From Paenibacillus hamazuiensis (GTDB taxonomy: Bacteria; Bacillota; Bacilli; Paenibacillales; NBRC-103111): a stretch of 64,000 nt of DNA. Under the pieces are notes generated by a model, which was not told the DNA's origin, ran no database searches, and was given only the letters and a program-made list of their open reading frames with translations. Each line of letters opens with the position of its first letter. The stretch's first letter is position 1. The stretch covers positions 8,347,501 to 8,411,500 of the forward strand of contig NZ_JALRMO010000001.1 in the NCBI RefSeq assembly GCF_023276405.1, written 5' to 3'. Shown here piece after piece: positions 42,776 to 51,086 of this stretch. A program made the translations under genes and the position numbers.

Positions 42776-43621
42776 CGAGCGCCGCGTGTCCGGGCGAGAG
42801 TGGAAAAGCGCTCTCGGCGTCGTCGAAGCATTGAAGCGGTGGTGCGGGGTGGCCGAGAGGCGCCAAAACCGGCTAACAGCCGCCCGGGAGCGCCGCGGTG
42901 CAGCGCGAGAGGAGGAAAAAGCCGCTCTCGGCGCCGGCGGAGCACAGAAGCGGCGGTGCGGGGTGGCCGAGAGACGGCAAAACCGGCTAACAGCCGCCCG
43001 GGAACGCTGCGGTGCAGCGCGAGAGGAGGAAAAAGCCGCTCTCGGCGCCGGCGAAGCGCAGAAGCGGCGGTGCGGGGTGGCCGAGAGACGCCAAAACCGG
43101 CTAACAGCCGCCCGGGAGCGCCGCGTGTCCGCGCGAGAGGAGGAAAAAGCCGCTCTCAGCGTCGGCGGAGCACAGAAGCGGCGGTGCGGGGTGGCCGAGA
43201 GACGGCAAAACCGGCTAACAGCCGCCCGGGAGCGCTGCGGTGCAGCGCGAGAGGAGGAAAAAGCCGCTCTCGGCGTCGGCGGAGCGCCGAAGCGGCGGTG
43301 CGGGATGGCCGAGAGGCGGCAAAACCGGCTAACAGCCGCCCGGGAGCGCCGCGGTGCAGCGCGAGAGGAGGAAAAATCCGCTCTCGGCGTCGGCGGAGCG
43401 CAGAATCGGCGGTGCGTATCGGCCGAGAGGCGGCAAAACCGGCTAACAGCCGCCCGGGAGCGCTGCGTGTCCGCGCGAGAGGAGGAAAAAGCCGCTCTCG
43501 GCATCGGCGGAGCGCAGAATCGGCGGTGCGTATCGGCCGAGAGGCGGCAAAACCGGCTAACAGCCGCCCGGGAGCGCCGCGTGTCCGCGCGAGAGGAGGA
43601 AAAAGCCGCTCTCAGCGCCGC
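42776..43621 (-). repeat. 114-bp tandem repeat array (about 7.4 copies)
   Basis: The marker GGCTAACAGCCGCCCGGG recurs at 42871, 42985, 43099, 43213, 43327, 43441 and 43555, exactly 114 bp apart. The first (42776-42870) and last (43555-43621) units are partial. Units vary at a few places, chiefly a GCGTGTCCGC versus GCGGTGCAGC block. Each holds short inverted repeats (GGCT-AAC-AGCC; CGAGAG ... CTCTCG). The period is a multiple of three and stop-free in several frames on both strands, giving long apparent ORFs, none with ribosome sites. The array begins ten bases after the stop of the MFS gene and ends just before a terminator on the same strand, so it is likely a transcribed 3' trailer. Confidence 0.93.
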
Positions 43622-43630
43622 ATCCGTTTG

Positions 43631-44875
43631 TCACGCGGACACGCTCATCCGCTTCGCCTGCCCTAATCTCGCGGCGCCGATGAGGCCGAACATGAGGAGA
43701 GCGGCCCCGCTCACGCACCATAAAGAAGCGGATGCCGAAGCGGCATCCATCAGCCGCCCGAGCAGGAGCGGCATCACGGCGCCGCCGAGGCCGCCGGATG
43801 CGATGAGCAGGCTCGTCGTCCGCTCCGTCGTGCCGGGCAGCAGCTGGTTCGCATACACCAGCGCGATCGAAAACATGCCGGCCATCAGCAGCCCGAGCGC
43901 CAGCACGAGCGCATACGCCGCCCAAAGATTGGCGGCAACGGCGAGGCCGATCAGCGCGAAGACGCTGACGATGCAGGTGAGCAGCAGGTAGCGGGCGTAC
44001 CCGGCCCGCTCCGCTGCGAAGCCGGCGACCATGCGGCCGGCGACCATGGCGGCCCAGTAGATCGTGACGCTGATCGTGCTGGCCGAGCTGGTGAGCGAGA
44101 AATTTTCGATGAACACGGATGGCAGGTAATGAATGAGGCTGACTTCGCTTCCCACGTACATGAAAAATACGGCGATAAATGCGATAAGCAGAGGCAGCGA
44201 ACCTCGGCGATATCCCACGGCAGCCGCGGCTTTGACAGGTGAGGTTCCCTCCGCTTCGGCCCGACCCGCCGCCGTTTCTCCGGAACTCTCCGGCTCTGCG
44301 CCGCTGCGATGAATCAAATACGCGTCCATTTCCTCGCCGAACGACAGCTTCCGCCAAAACAGCAGCATGCACAGCGAAGACAAGCCCAGAAACCAAAACG
44401 AACACGTCCACAGCCCGTAAGCGATCAAAAACCCGGAAATAAACGGCATCAAGAGCGCGCCGAGCCCGAAAAACACCTCAAGCCGGCTCATGGCAACCGC
44501 TTGACGGTCCCGGACAGCCCGCAGCACGAGCGTGCCGACGCTCGATTCCACGAGCCCGAAGCCGAAGCCCGCGGCAAACGCGAGCAGCAGCAGACCGGGC
44601 CAAGGGGGGAGAAAGCTGATCCACGTCTCCGCCACCGTCATGCAGCCGAACGCCAGCACAAGGCTGCTGCGCCGTCCGAGCCTTCGCACCAGCCAAGGCA
44701 TGCAGAGCACGCCGGTCAGCAGCCCGAAAAATTGGGCGAAAACGAGGTCGCCGCCGGCGCTGTAGCTTTTGCCGTACAAGTGCAGCAGCTCCGGCAGAAC
44801 CGAGCCGATGATCACATGCGTGAAGCCGATGAGCAAATACGAGAAGCAGCCGATCCAAAGAAGTCTCATTGCCAC
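43631..44875 (-). CDS. MFS transporter
   Basis: 414 residues from GTG at 44875 with GGGAGGTGA six bases before. Twelve predicted membrane segments; typical MFS loop RRLGRRSSLVLAFG between helices 2 and 3 and a long cytoplasmic linker after helix 6 (RSGAEPESSGETAAGRAE). FGFGLVESSVGTLVLRA and FGLGALLMPFISG resemble sugar (fucose/glucose-mannitol) transporters. Its start is three bases before the preceding gene's stop region, so it is co-translated with the Cof-type phosphatase; a role in taking up or exporting a sugar phosphate precursor is possible. Confidence 0.85.
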   Translation of the reverse strand: MAMRLLWIGCFSYLLIGFTHVIIGSVLPELLHLYGKSYSAGGDLVFAQFFGLLTGVLCMPWLVRRLGRRSSLVLAFGCMTVAETWISFLPPWPGLLLLAFAAGFGFGLVESSVGTLVLRAVRDRQAVAMSRLEVFFGLGALLMPFISGFLIAYGLWTCSFWFLGLSSLCMLLFWRKLSFGEEMDAYLIHRSGAEPESSGETAAGRAEAEGTSPVKAAAAVGYRRGSLPLLIAFIAVFFMYVGSEVSLIHYLPSVFIENFSLTSSASTISVTIYWAAMVAGRMVAGFAAERAGYARYLLLTCIVSVFALIGLAVAANLWAAYALVLALGLLMAGMFSIALVYANQLLPGTTERTTSLLIASGGLGGAVMPLLLGRLMDAASASASLWCVSGAALLMFGLIGAARLGQAKRMSVSA

Positions 44876-44877
44876 GA

Positions 44878-45699
44878 TCAGTCACCTCCCGGAAAACCGG
44901 CGATTTTACGCTTGCGGTTAAAGCTCAGCAGCCACTCGATGGCGTGGGATACGCTGTTTGCGTTATATCGGGCATATCTGCGCACATCCGGATGGCTGCC
45001 CGGCATAGCGAAGCTGTGGGACACTGCACGGAACATCGGCACGTCGTTGAACGAATCGCCGATGCATACGACCTGCTCCGGCTCAAGTCCGAGATGTTCC
45101 ATCAGGATGCCGAGACCGCTGCCTTTGGAAATGCCGCGGGGCATGACGTCCAAACAATCGGCGTCGGAGATGAACGTATCCGTTTCATGACCCATCGCAT
45201 TTCGAATATCCGTTTGCAGCTGCAGCAGCAAATCGATGGGTCCGAAAAAGGTAATTTTGCTGCAGTCCACGCCGCCGCCAAGCCGCTCAAGCACATCCGG
45301 CTCGAAGCTCAGCTTGATGGACATTCTCTCCTGTTTCCTCTCGGCGCGTTCATCCCATGCGGCGACGATGTTGCGGTCGAATGCGCAAACGACGGACAGC
45401 AGGTCGAATTTCGCCCCGATCCGCATGATCTGCCTCACGGTCTCCGGCATAAAAAATGTTTCCCGAAGCTGCTTTCCTTCCGACGTATGAACGAACGCCC
45501 CGTTCTGCGAAACGATATGCATCGGAATGCCGATGTCCCGGGCGATGACGGCCATTTCCGGATGCATCCTCCCGGACGCCATACCGAAACGCACCCCTTG
45601 CAGGGCCGCTTCGCGAATAGCTCTTTTTTCCTCCAGGCGCACCTTCTTGTCGTGGGTCAGCAGCGTTCCGTCCAAGTCGGTAATCATAAGTTGAATCAC
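44878..45699 (-). CDS. Cof-type HAD-IIB phosphatase
   Basis: 273 residues from GTG at 45699, overlapping the TGA of the regulator gene (GTGA). HAD motifs: LMITDLDGTLLTHDKK, MASGRMHPEM, CIGDSFNDVPMFRA. Type IIB cap. Sugar phosphatase-like; the substrate is not predictable. Middle gene of the DeoR - HAD - MFS operon. Confidence 0.9.
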   Translation of the reverse strand: MIQLMITDLDGTLLTHDKKVRLEEKRAIREAALQGVRFGMASGRMHPEMAVIARDIGIPMHIVSQNGAFVHTSEGKQLRETFFMPETVRQIMRIGAKFDLLSVVCAFDRNIVAAWDERAERKQERMSIKLSFEPDVLERLGGGVDCSKITFFGPIDLLLQLQTDIRNAMGHETDTFISDADCLDVMPRGISKGSGLGILMEHLGLEPEQVVCIGDSFNDVPMFRAVSHSFAMPGSHPDVRRYARYNANSVSHAIEWLLSFNRKRKIAGFPGGD

Positions 45700-46502
45700 G
45701 TTTGCGACACTCCTTCCGTCAGCATAATGTTCACTTGGTGTTTCTGAAGCTCTTCCCGCAGCGGCTCATCCGGCTCTCTGTCGGTGATCAAAATATCGAT
45801 CGATTCGAAGCCCGCCACGCGATGAAACTGCCTTTTGCCGAACTTGGAGTGATCGGCCAGCAAAATCACCTGATCCGACCTTTTCATCATTTCACGCATC
45901 ACGTAGCCTTCTTCTTCAAAAGGGGTGGAGATGCCGTCAAGCGTGATCGCACACGTGCCGAGCAGCAGCTTGTCGACCTGGTAATCCCGCAGCATTTCGA
46001 GCGTTCTCGCTCCGAAAATATACCGGTGCTCCGCATTAAGCTGCCCGCCCAGCATGTGAACGGTCATTCCCGGCTTCGCGATCAGCGCGGAGGCGATGTC
46101 GATCGAGTTGGTGACGACGACGTTTTTCTCGGTACGCATTTCCTCCGCGGCGCACCAAACGGTGGTCGACGCGTCCATGAGCAGAAAATCCCGATCCTGA
46201 ATGAGTGAGGCGGCCAGCTTGCCGATAGCCCGTTTCGAGGCGGTTTCGTCGGTCATTCTTTTATCGTAGGTCGGAATATCTTTGGAAAGGGTGGGCAGGA
46301 TGGCTCCGCCGCGCGTGCGTAAAATGCTGCCCTGCTCCTCCAGCTTGACCATATCCCTTCTTGCCGTATCCCGGGAAACGCCGAACCGTTCGCAGATCGT
46401 ATCGACGCTGATCCGTCCGTGTTCTTTCATATACTGCAAAATGGCGATGATACGTTCCTCCTGATACAGTCGAATCTCCTCCTTTTTAAGTGATAAACGC
46501 AT
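45696..46502 (-). CDS. DeoR/GlpR-family transcriptional regulator
   Basis: 268 residues if the ATG at 46502 is used. N-terminal DeoR helix-turn-helix (QEERIIAILQYMKEHGRIS, FGVSRDTARRDMVKLEEQG) and sugar-phosphate binding DeoRC domain (LLMDASTTVWCAAEEM, VVTNSIDIASAL, GTCAITLDGIST, ADHSKFGKRQF). An AAAAAGGAGGAG site lies inside codons 6-9 and has no ATG behind it, only CTG at 46469; start choice is therefore open. First gene of the operon; the TAAGTGA-type repeats upstream are probably its operators. Confidence 0.9.
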   Translation of the reverse strand: MRLSLKKEEIRLYQEERIIAILQYMKEHGRISVDTICERFGVSRDTARRDMVKLEEQGSILRTRGGAILPTLSKDIPTYDKRMTDETASKRAIGKLAASLIQDRDFLLMDASTTVWCAAEEMRTEKNVVVTNSIDIASALIAKPGMTVHMLGGQLNAEHRYIFGARTLEMLRDYQVDKLLLGTCAITLDGISTPFEEEGYVMREMMKRSDQVILLADHSKFGKRQFHRVAGFESIDILITDREPDEPLREELQKHQVNIMLTEGVSQT

Positions 46503-46541
46503 CTGATTCCTATCGGATGTATTTATTTAATCACTATTGCT

Positions 46542-46600
46542 TAAGTATTTCAAGTGAAAATAAGCATATTTAAGTGAATATAAGTGATGTTAAGTAATTT
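46542..46600. promoter_or_regulatory. Ten-bp-phased TAAGTGA operator array
   Basis: Six decamers in tandem at 46542, 46551, 46561, 46571, 46581 and 46591 read TAAGTATTT, CAAGTGAAAA, TAAGCATATT, TAAGTGAATA, TAAGTGATGT, TAAGTAATTT. A further TAAGTGATAA is at 46487 inside the first codons of deoR. The even 10-bp phase puts all motifs on one face of the helix, as expected for a cooperative DeoR-type operator in the divergent region with the acyltransferase. Confidence 0.75.
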
Positions 46601-46690
46601 TACAAGCTTCCCGGTTGTGCCTTCTTTATGATACAATCAAAAAATAAAGAAATCTTTACAAACCTTTTACATAGCGCGAAAGGATCTGAC

Positions 46691-47761
46691 ATGGCGAAAA
46701 GAAAACTGATCGAGCTGGACATCGTTCGGGCTATTGCGATATTGGCGGTGCTTACGATTCACGGTACGAGCGAAGCGACTGTGGAGCTGCCGTCCGGGAG
46801 CATCGGACAAAGCATCTATCTCGCGATCAACAAGCTGAGCAATTTTGCGGTGCCTGTGTTTATTTTTCTGAGCGGACTCGTTTTGTTTTACCGTTATTCC
46901 GGCGATTGGGGCGCCAGACAGGCGGCTCAATTTTATCGCAAAAGAATTCAGCAGATTGTCATTCCGTATTTGATTTGGTCGTTTTTTTACTACATCTACG
47001 ACCAGTGGCTTGTCGACCGCACCCGCATCCGCTTGGACTGGCGTGAATTTGCGGAGCTTCTCCCCTGGTCGGATGCCGCATACCACTTGTATTTCATCGT
47101 CATTATCGTGCAATTTTATTTGCTGTTCCCGCTTTTGATGACGCTTTGCGCCCGTTTTGTCTGGTTCCGGCGGTTGCTTTGGCTTGTCGGGCTTACCATT
47201 CAAGTCGTTTTTTACGAAATCCAGCGTTACGGCTACTCCTTCGAGCACTCCGCATCACTGTGTGCGACGTATTTCAGCCTGTTTACGCTCGGGGGTTTTA
47301 TCGGTTTGTATTACGATGCTTTTGTCGCGTGGCTGGGCAAGCATATCGGCTGGATTGCTCCGGCGGCGCTGCTTTGCGGAGGGGCCTTTATGATGCTGTT
47401 CGAGCTGGAGCAATGGAAGGGCATTTACTTACCCGCCATCTGGTACGAGCTGCTTTTTAACCTTTACCCCATACTCGCCTCGGCTGCGTTTATTTGGTTC
47501 GGGCGGCTGCTGACCGTCAGAGTGCCCCGGCTGTCGCAAGCTTTGCTTGCGCTTGGAGCCGCGTCGTTCGGCATCTATCTCGTGCATCCGTCCGTATTGT
47601 CCTTTTGGCGCACCTATTTTTTACCCGAGCAGGTGGGAGGCTACCATGTATATACCGTTACGGGTTTCCTCCTGAGCATGATTATCCCGTGGCTGCTGGT
47701 GCTCGGTTACGGCCGGATGTCCCGCGTGGTGATGCAGAAGAAAGTGCAAGTGCGCGCCTGA
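46691..47761 (+). CDS. Membrane acyltransferase (Acyl_transf_3 family)
   Basis: 356 residues from the ATG at 46691, behind GAAAGGATC. About ten membrane helices. Catalytic-type N-terminus IVRAIAILAVLTIHGTSEA (His of the family) and YRKRIQQIVIPYLIWSFFYY, then YHLYFIVIIVQFYLLFPLL. The family O-acetylates surface sugars or wall polymers (WecH/OafA type). Expression may be shared with the divergent regulator because of the operator array. Confidence 0.87.
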   Translation: MAKRKLIELDIVRAIAILAVLTIHGTSEATVELPSGSIGQSIYLAINKLSNFAVPVFIFLSGLVLFYRYSGDWGARQAAQFYRKRIQQIVIPYLIWSFFYYIYDQWLVDRTRIRLDWREFAELLPWSDAAYHLYFIVIIVQFYLLFPLLMTLCARFVWFRRLLWLVGLTIQVVFYEIQRYGYSFEHSASLCATYFSLFTLGGFIGLYYDAFVAWLGKHIGWIAPAALLCGGAFMMLFELEQWKGIYLPAIWYELLFNLYPILASAAFIWFGRLLTVRVPRLSQALLALGAASFGIYLVHPSVLSFWRTYFLPEQVGGYHVYTVTGFLLSMIIPWLLVLGYGRMSRVVMQKKVQVRA

Positions 47762-47817
47762 GCGGCGGACAGGTTCTATTTTGTCCCGCATCCTCATAAG
47801 CTGAAACTGGGACGCTG

Positions 47818-48126
47818 ATGAAGATGGGAGTGAACGGCTCTGTGAAAGGAAAAGGGACGAAAAATATCGTGTACATGGCCATCGCCTTGGGGATGCTGTT
47901 TTATGCCGTCCCCCGGCTCGATATCGGCGAAGGCATGACGCTGCCGAACGTATTTGGCATAACGTGGATTTGCTTTGCCCTTATGGTTATCGCTGCGCAT
48001 TTGCATGAGATTCTCGGCGTGGACGAAGAAGCGCGGAAAGAGATGAGCCGGGTGAAGAAGATGAAAAAATGGCAGTTCGAGCAGATGCTGCAGGGCAGAC
48101 GGAAAATGCTGCAATTTAAAAAGTAA
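47818..48126 (+). CDS. Small membrane protein, 102 aa
   Basis: Not recognised. Two hydrophobic segments (IVYMAIALGMLFYAVP; VFGITWICFALMVIAAHL) and a basic C-terminal tail ending RRKMLQFKK with helical charged region. The ribosome site is weak. It follows the acyltransferase by 56 bases, possibly in the same transcript. Confidence 0.55.
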   Translation: MKMGVNGSVKGKGTKNIVYMAIALGMLFYAVPRLDIGEGMTLPNVFGITWICFALMVIAAHLHEILGVDEEARKEMSRVKKMKKWQFEQMLQGRRKMLQFKK

Positions 48127-48137
48127 CCGCAAGTACA

Positions 48138-48172
48138 AAGGTCCCGATTCCGTTGGCGGAATACGGGACCTT
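48138..48172 (+). terminator. Hairpin after small membrane protein gene
   Basis: AAGGTCCCG-ATTCCG-TTGG-CGGAAT-A-CGGGACCTT, strong stem but no real T-run, so termination is not certain. Confidence 0.5.
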
Positions 48173-48279
48173 CGCATGAGGAAGCTCCTTCGAAGGTAAT
48201 GGGTATACGCTTCGGAGGACTATTTCTTTTGACAGGCTTGATTCAGGTATAATTGGGAATAAGTGCCGTATGCCTGGTC

Positions 48280-48654
48280 TTACACAAGGCGGTCAGGATC
48301 CGTCATCAGGTTGGACATATTGTAGTTCGATTCGAATTGGACGCTTGTGCACAGCATGTTTTGTCTAACGGCGAACTCAAATAAAATTTCCCCGTGCGTC
48401 CAACGTTTCAGCTTCAAAGACTCTTTAGCCATCTTGTGAAACGAAACGATATGTACTTCTGACAGCCCCTTTTCCATCTTCTGCAATTGGTCGCCTTTGC
48501 TCTCCAGAGGGAAATGCCGGATTCCGAATTTACCAATCACGTTGTTGCGGATTTGGATGAAAATCGTCCCGGAAGTCAAATGAGCCAGCTCTTCCTTCAG
48601 TTGGCGAAATACGATGTCCAGCTGTCTGCCCAGCGGCATATGCTCCAAAATCAT
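48280..48654 (-). CDS. Unrecognised 124-residue protein
   Basis: Soluble, no signal. LGRQLDIVFRQLKEELAHL, GTIFIQIRNNVIGKFGIRH, EVHIVSFHKMAKESLKLKR. It has GAAAGGAGG ahead of its ATG at 48654. No family recognised; the size and the TIFIQIRNN stretch would suit a small regulatory or stress protein. Confidence 0.55.
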   Translation of the reverse strand: MILEHMPLGRQLDIVFRQLKEELAHLTSGTIFIQIRNNVIGKFGIRHFPLESKGDQLQKMEKGLSEVHIVSFHKMAKESLKLKRWTHGEILFEFAVRQNMLCTSVQFESNYNMSNLMTDPDRLV

Positions 48655-48772
48655 TGGGAACCTCCTTTCTTTTATGGAATATTATGTATGAACTGGTGCT
48701 GTAGCCCTATTATAAGTGAACCGTATTCAGAATTTCAACATATTTTTACAATATTTCGAAAATTTTTTGATT

Positions 48773-48792
48773 TCTCTACAATTTTGTAGAGA
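48773..48792. promoter_or_regulatory. Perfect 9-bp inverted repeat upstream of ytoI
   Basis: TCTCTACAA-TT-TTGTAGAGA between the divergent genes, about 40 bases before a TATAAT at 48823-48828 that is probably the ytoI promoter -10. Candidate operator. Confidence 0.5.
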
Positions 48793-48867
48793 TATGGCTG
48801 ATTTGCTCGATATATGCTATTATATAATACAGAGTGATACAGTTTGTCTTATTCGAGGTGTAACAGT

Positions 48868-50205
48868 ATGGAGCAGCAGGGAGCGCATCAGTCCACGAAG
48901 CATGAGCAAATTTTGCAATATATCGAAAGTCTCAAGGTCGGCACTAAAATTTCCGTGCGAAAAATTGCCGAAACCCTTGACGTGAGCGAGGGGACCGCCT
49001 ATCGGGCGATCAAGGAAGCCGACAACCAAGGGCTGGTCAGCACAAAAGAGAGAATCGGCACCGTGCGCGTCGAGAAAAAGCAGCGGCAAAACATCGACAA
49101 GCTGACGTTCGCCGAGGTCGTGAACATGGTGGACGGCGAAGTTTTGGGCGGACGGGGCGGTCTTGAGAAAACGTTGAATAAATTCGTCATCGGCGCGATG
49201 GAGCAGGATGCGATGATGCGATATATCGAGGCCGGCAGTTTGCTCATCGTCGGCAACCGCAGCGAAGCTCATTTCGGTGCCCTGGAGCAGGGAGCGGGCG
49301 TGCTGATTACCGGGGGCTTCGATACGAGCGACGAAGTGAAGCGGCTGGCGGACGAGCTCGATTTGCCGATCATTTCGAGCAGCTACGATACGTTTACCGT
49401 CGCTTCGATGATCAACCGCGCGATTTACGACCGTTTGATCAAGAAGAAGATTTTGCTGATCGAGGATATTTTGGTTACGGGGATGCCGATTTACACGTTA
49501 AAAGGCCATCATACGCTGAAGGAGTGGCAGCGGATGAACGAGCAGACCGGGCACAGCCGGTTCCCGGTCATCGACGAGTGGAACCGCGTGATCGGCATGG
49601 TCACTGCCAAGGACCTGATCGGCGCCGAGCCGGAGCAGACGATCGACCGGCTGATGACGCGAAATCCGGTAACCGCCAGCCCGCAAACGTCCGTCGCTTC
49701 GGCCGCGCATATGATGGTGTGGGAAGGCATCGAGCTGCTGCCGATCGTCGACAGTAACCGCAAGCTCGTCGGGGTTATCAGCCGCAAGGACGTCCTGCGG
49801 GCGATGCAGTATATCCAGAAGCAGCCGCAAAACGGCGAAACGTTCGAGGATCTGATCTGGAGCGGATTCACGGAGGAGCGGGACGCGCAGGGGCAGCTGC
49901 TGTTCCGCGGGACGATCACGCCGCAAATGACCAACCATTTCGGCTCCGTTTCGGAAGGCGCGCTCACGACGCTGATGGCCCAGGCTGCCTACCATGTCGT
50001 GCAGGACGTGAAAAAAAGCGACCTTGTGATGGACAACATGTCGTTTTATTTTCTCAGGCCGGTGCAAATCGACAGCGTCGTGGAAATTCGTCCGAAAATC
50101 ATCGAAGTGAGCCGCAAATTCAGCAAAATGGACGTGGAAATTTACCACGCCCAATCTCTCGTTTGCAAAGCTATGCTGACCGCGCAGGTGATCGATCAGT
50201 CGTAA
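48868..50205 (+). CDS. ytoI: YtoI-type HTH-DRTGG-CBS-hotdog protein
   Basis: 445 residues from the ATG at 48868 with GAGGTG ahead. N-terminal winged helix (TKISVRKIAETLDVSEGTAY), a DRTGG domain (about 80-190), two CBS domains (HSRFPVIDEWNRVIGMVTAKD; ELLPIVDSNRKLVGVISRKD), and a C-terminal hotdog thioesterase-like domain (TNHFGSVSEGALTTLMAQAA). The same architecture is seen in B. subtilis YtoI. The ligand is probably an adenine nucleotide at the CBS pair. Next gene ytpI is convergent, two bases away. Confidence 0.92.
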   Translation: MEQQGAHQSTKHEQILQYIESLKVGTKISVRKIAETLDVSEGTAYRAIKEADNQGLVSTKERIGTVRVEKKQRQNIDKLTFAEVVNMVDGEVLGGRGGLEKTLNKFVIGAMEQDAMMRYIEAGSLLIVGNRSEAHFGALEQGAGVLITGGFDTSDEVKRLADELDLPIISSSYDTFTVASMINRAIYDRLIKKKILLIEDILVTGMPIYTLKGHHTLKEWQRMNEQTGHSRFPVIDEWNRVIGMVTAKDLIGAEPEQTIDRLMTRNPVTASPQTSVASAAHMMVWEGIELLPIVDSNRKLVGVISRKDVLRAMQYIQKQPQNGETFEDLIWSGFTEERDAQGQLLFRGTITPQMTNHFGSVSEGALTTLMAQAAYHVVQDVKKSDLVMDNMSFYFLRPVQIDSVVEIRPKIIEVSRKFSKMDVEIYHAQSLVCKAMLTAQVIDQS

Positions 50206-50207
50206 TT

Positions 50208-50516
50208 TCACTTTGGCGGACCTTGTTCCTTGTAACGGCTGAAGATGCTGTAGTTGCGGATGCCCGCAAACAGGTTAAACAGGCCGAGCAGCAAACAGAC
50301 CGTCCCGAACACTCTGCGCGTCACCGAGTCGGTAAAGAAGAACAGCTGGGTGACAGCGATGATGGCGAGCATAATGCCGATCGAGATGTTCATCTGCGAG
50401 GTGAACAGTCCGCGCCGCCCCGGGTCGCTCTCTCTGCGGTAGCGGATGCTGAAGTAGACCGAGACGACCAGCATTACCACGATCAGAACGAACAGTATGG
50501 TTCGAATCGTATCCAT
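50208..50516 (-). CDS. ytpI: YtpI-family membrane protein
   Basis: 102 residues. Three hydrophobic segments (TILFVLIVVMLVVSVYFSI, ISIGIMLAIIAVTQLFFF, RVFGTVCLLLGLFNLFAGI). The order SQMNISIGIML, FNLFAGIRNYSIF matches the small YtpI family. Function unknown. It pairs with ytoI, as in Bacillus. Confidence 0.85.
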   Translation of the reverse strand: MDTIRTILFVLIVVMLVVSVYFSIRYRRESDPGRRGLFTSQMNISIGIMLAIIAVTQLFFFTDSVTRRVFGTVCLLLGLFNLFAGIRNYSIFSRYKEQGPPK

Positions 50517-50651
50517 GGAAAAATAGGCACTTCCTTTGCGATAGGTTATCTTTAACTGTAGCTATTTTCGACAAGAAAATCAATGAACCGTCTTGAAAAT
50601 CGCATGCGCATATGGTAAATTATTGCTTACAAGTTAAACCTCGGAACGGAA

Positions 50652-50697
50652 GAACCGTCCATTTCACGAATGTATCGTGATTTGGGCGGTTTTTTGT
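50652..50697 (+). terminator. Terminator-like hairpin
   Basis: AACCGTCC-ATTTCACGA ... TCGTGAT-TTGGGCGGTT followed by TTTT-G-TTTT. With no gene upstream on the plus strand it may be an attenuator for the following genes. Confidence 0.6.
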
Positions 50698-50732
50698 TTT
50701 AACAAATCATGGGAAGGAATTGGTAGACGATT

Positions 50733-51062
50733 ATGGGAAAATTATGTAATACTACGTGTATGATTCTACAATTTCGCTTAAAACGGGGGGAGAAAAGCGA
50801 AGCGGCGGTAAGAAGAAAAATGCTCGCCATCGGTTTGTTGGCATTGCTCGCTTGCGTGCCGCTGCTCGTCGAAGCTGCGAAGCAGTTTTCCGGCCGCGGG
50901 GAGCGCGTTTCGAATTGTTTCCGGGTAATATGCGAAGAGTCTTCTTTACGGTGGCAAGGGCATGCGGCGCTTTTATTCATTATCGGCGGGCGCGTGTCTG
51001 TGCCATTCCCGCCTTCCGGCGAATTCATGCTGGTGAACGGAGGGGATGGTGAGCGGAACTAA
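50733..51062 (+). CDS. Doubtful small ORF with hydrophobic N-terminal stretch
   Basis: An open frame of 109 codons containing KMLAIGLLALLACVPLLVEA, which could be a signal or membrane anchor, and then KQFSGRGERVSNCF. No good ribosome site at either ATG (50733, 50820). It fills the interval before the SLH gene and is not recognised. May be non-coding leader. Confidence 0.3.
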   Translation: MGKLCNTTCMILQFRLKRGEKSEAAVRRKMLAIGLLALLACVPLLVEAAKQFSGRGERVSNCFRVICEESSLRWQGHAALLFIIGGRVSVPFPPSGEFMLVNGGDGERN

Positions 51063-51086
51063 ACATTCAACCAAGGGGTGGGTTTT

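Noticed and set aside
42776-43621. CRISPR array
   Set aside because: The repeated unit is continuous with no variable spacers of even length, and no cas genes are present.
42786-43991. 401-codon plus-strand and 277-codon minus-strand ORFs over the tandem repeats
   Set aside because: They exist because 114 bp is divisible by three and the unit lacks stops; no ribosome sites, and one overlaps the MFS gene in antisense.
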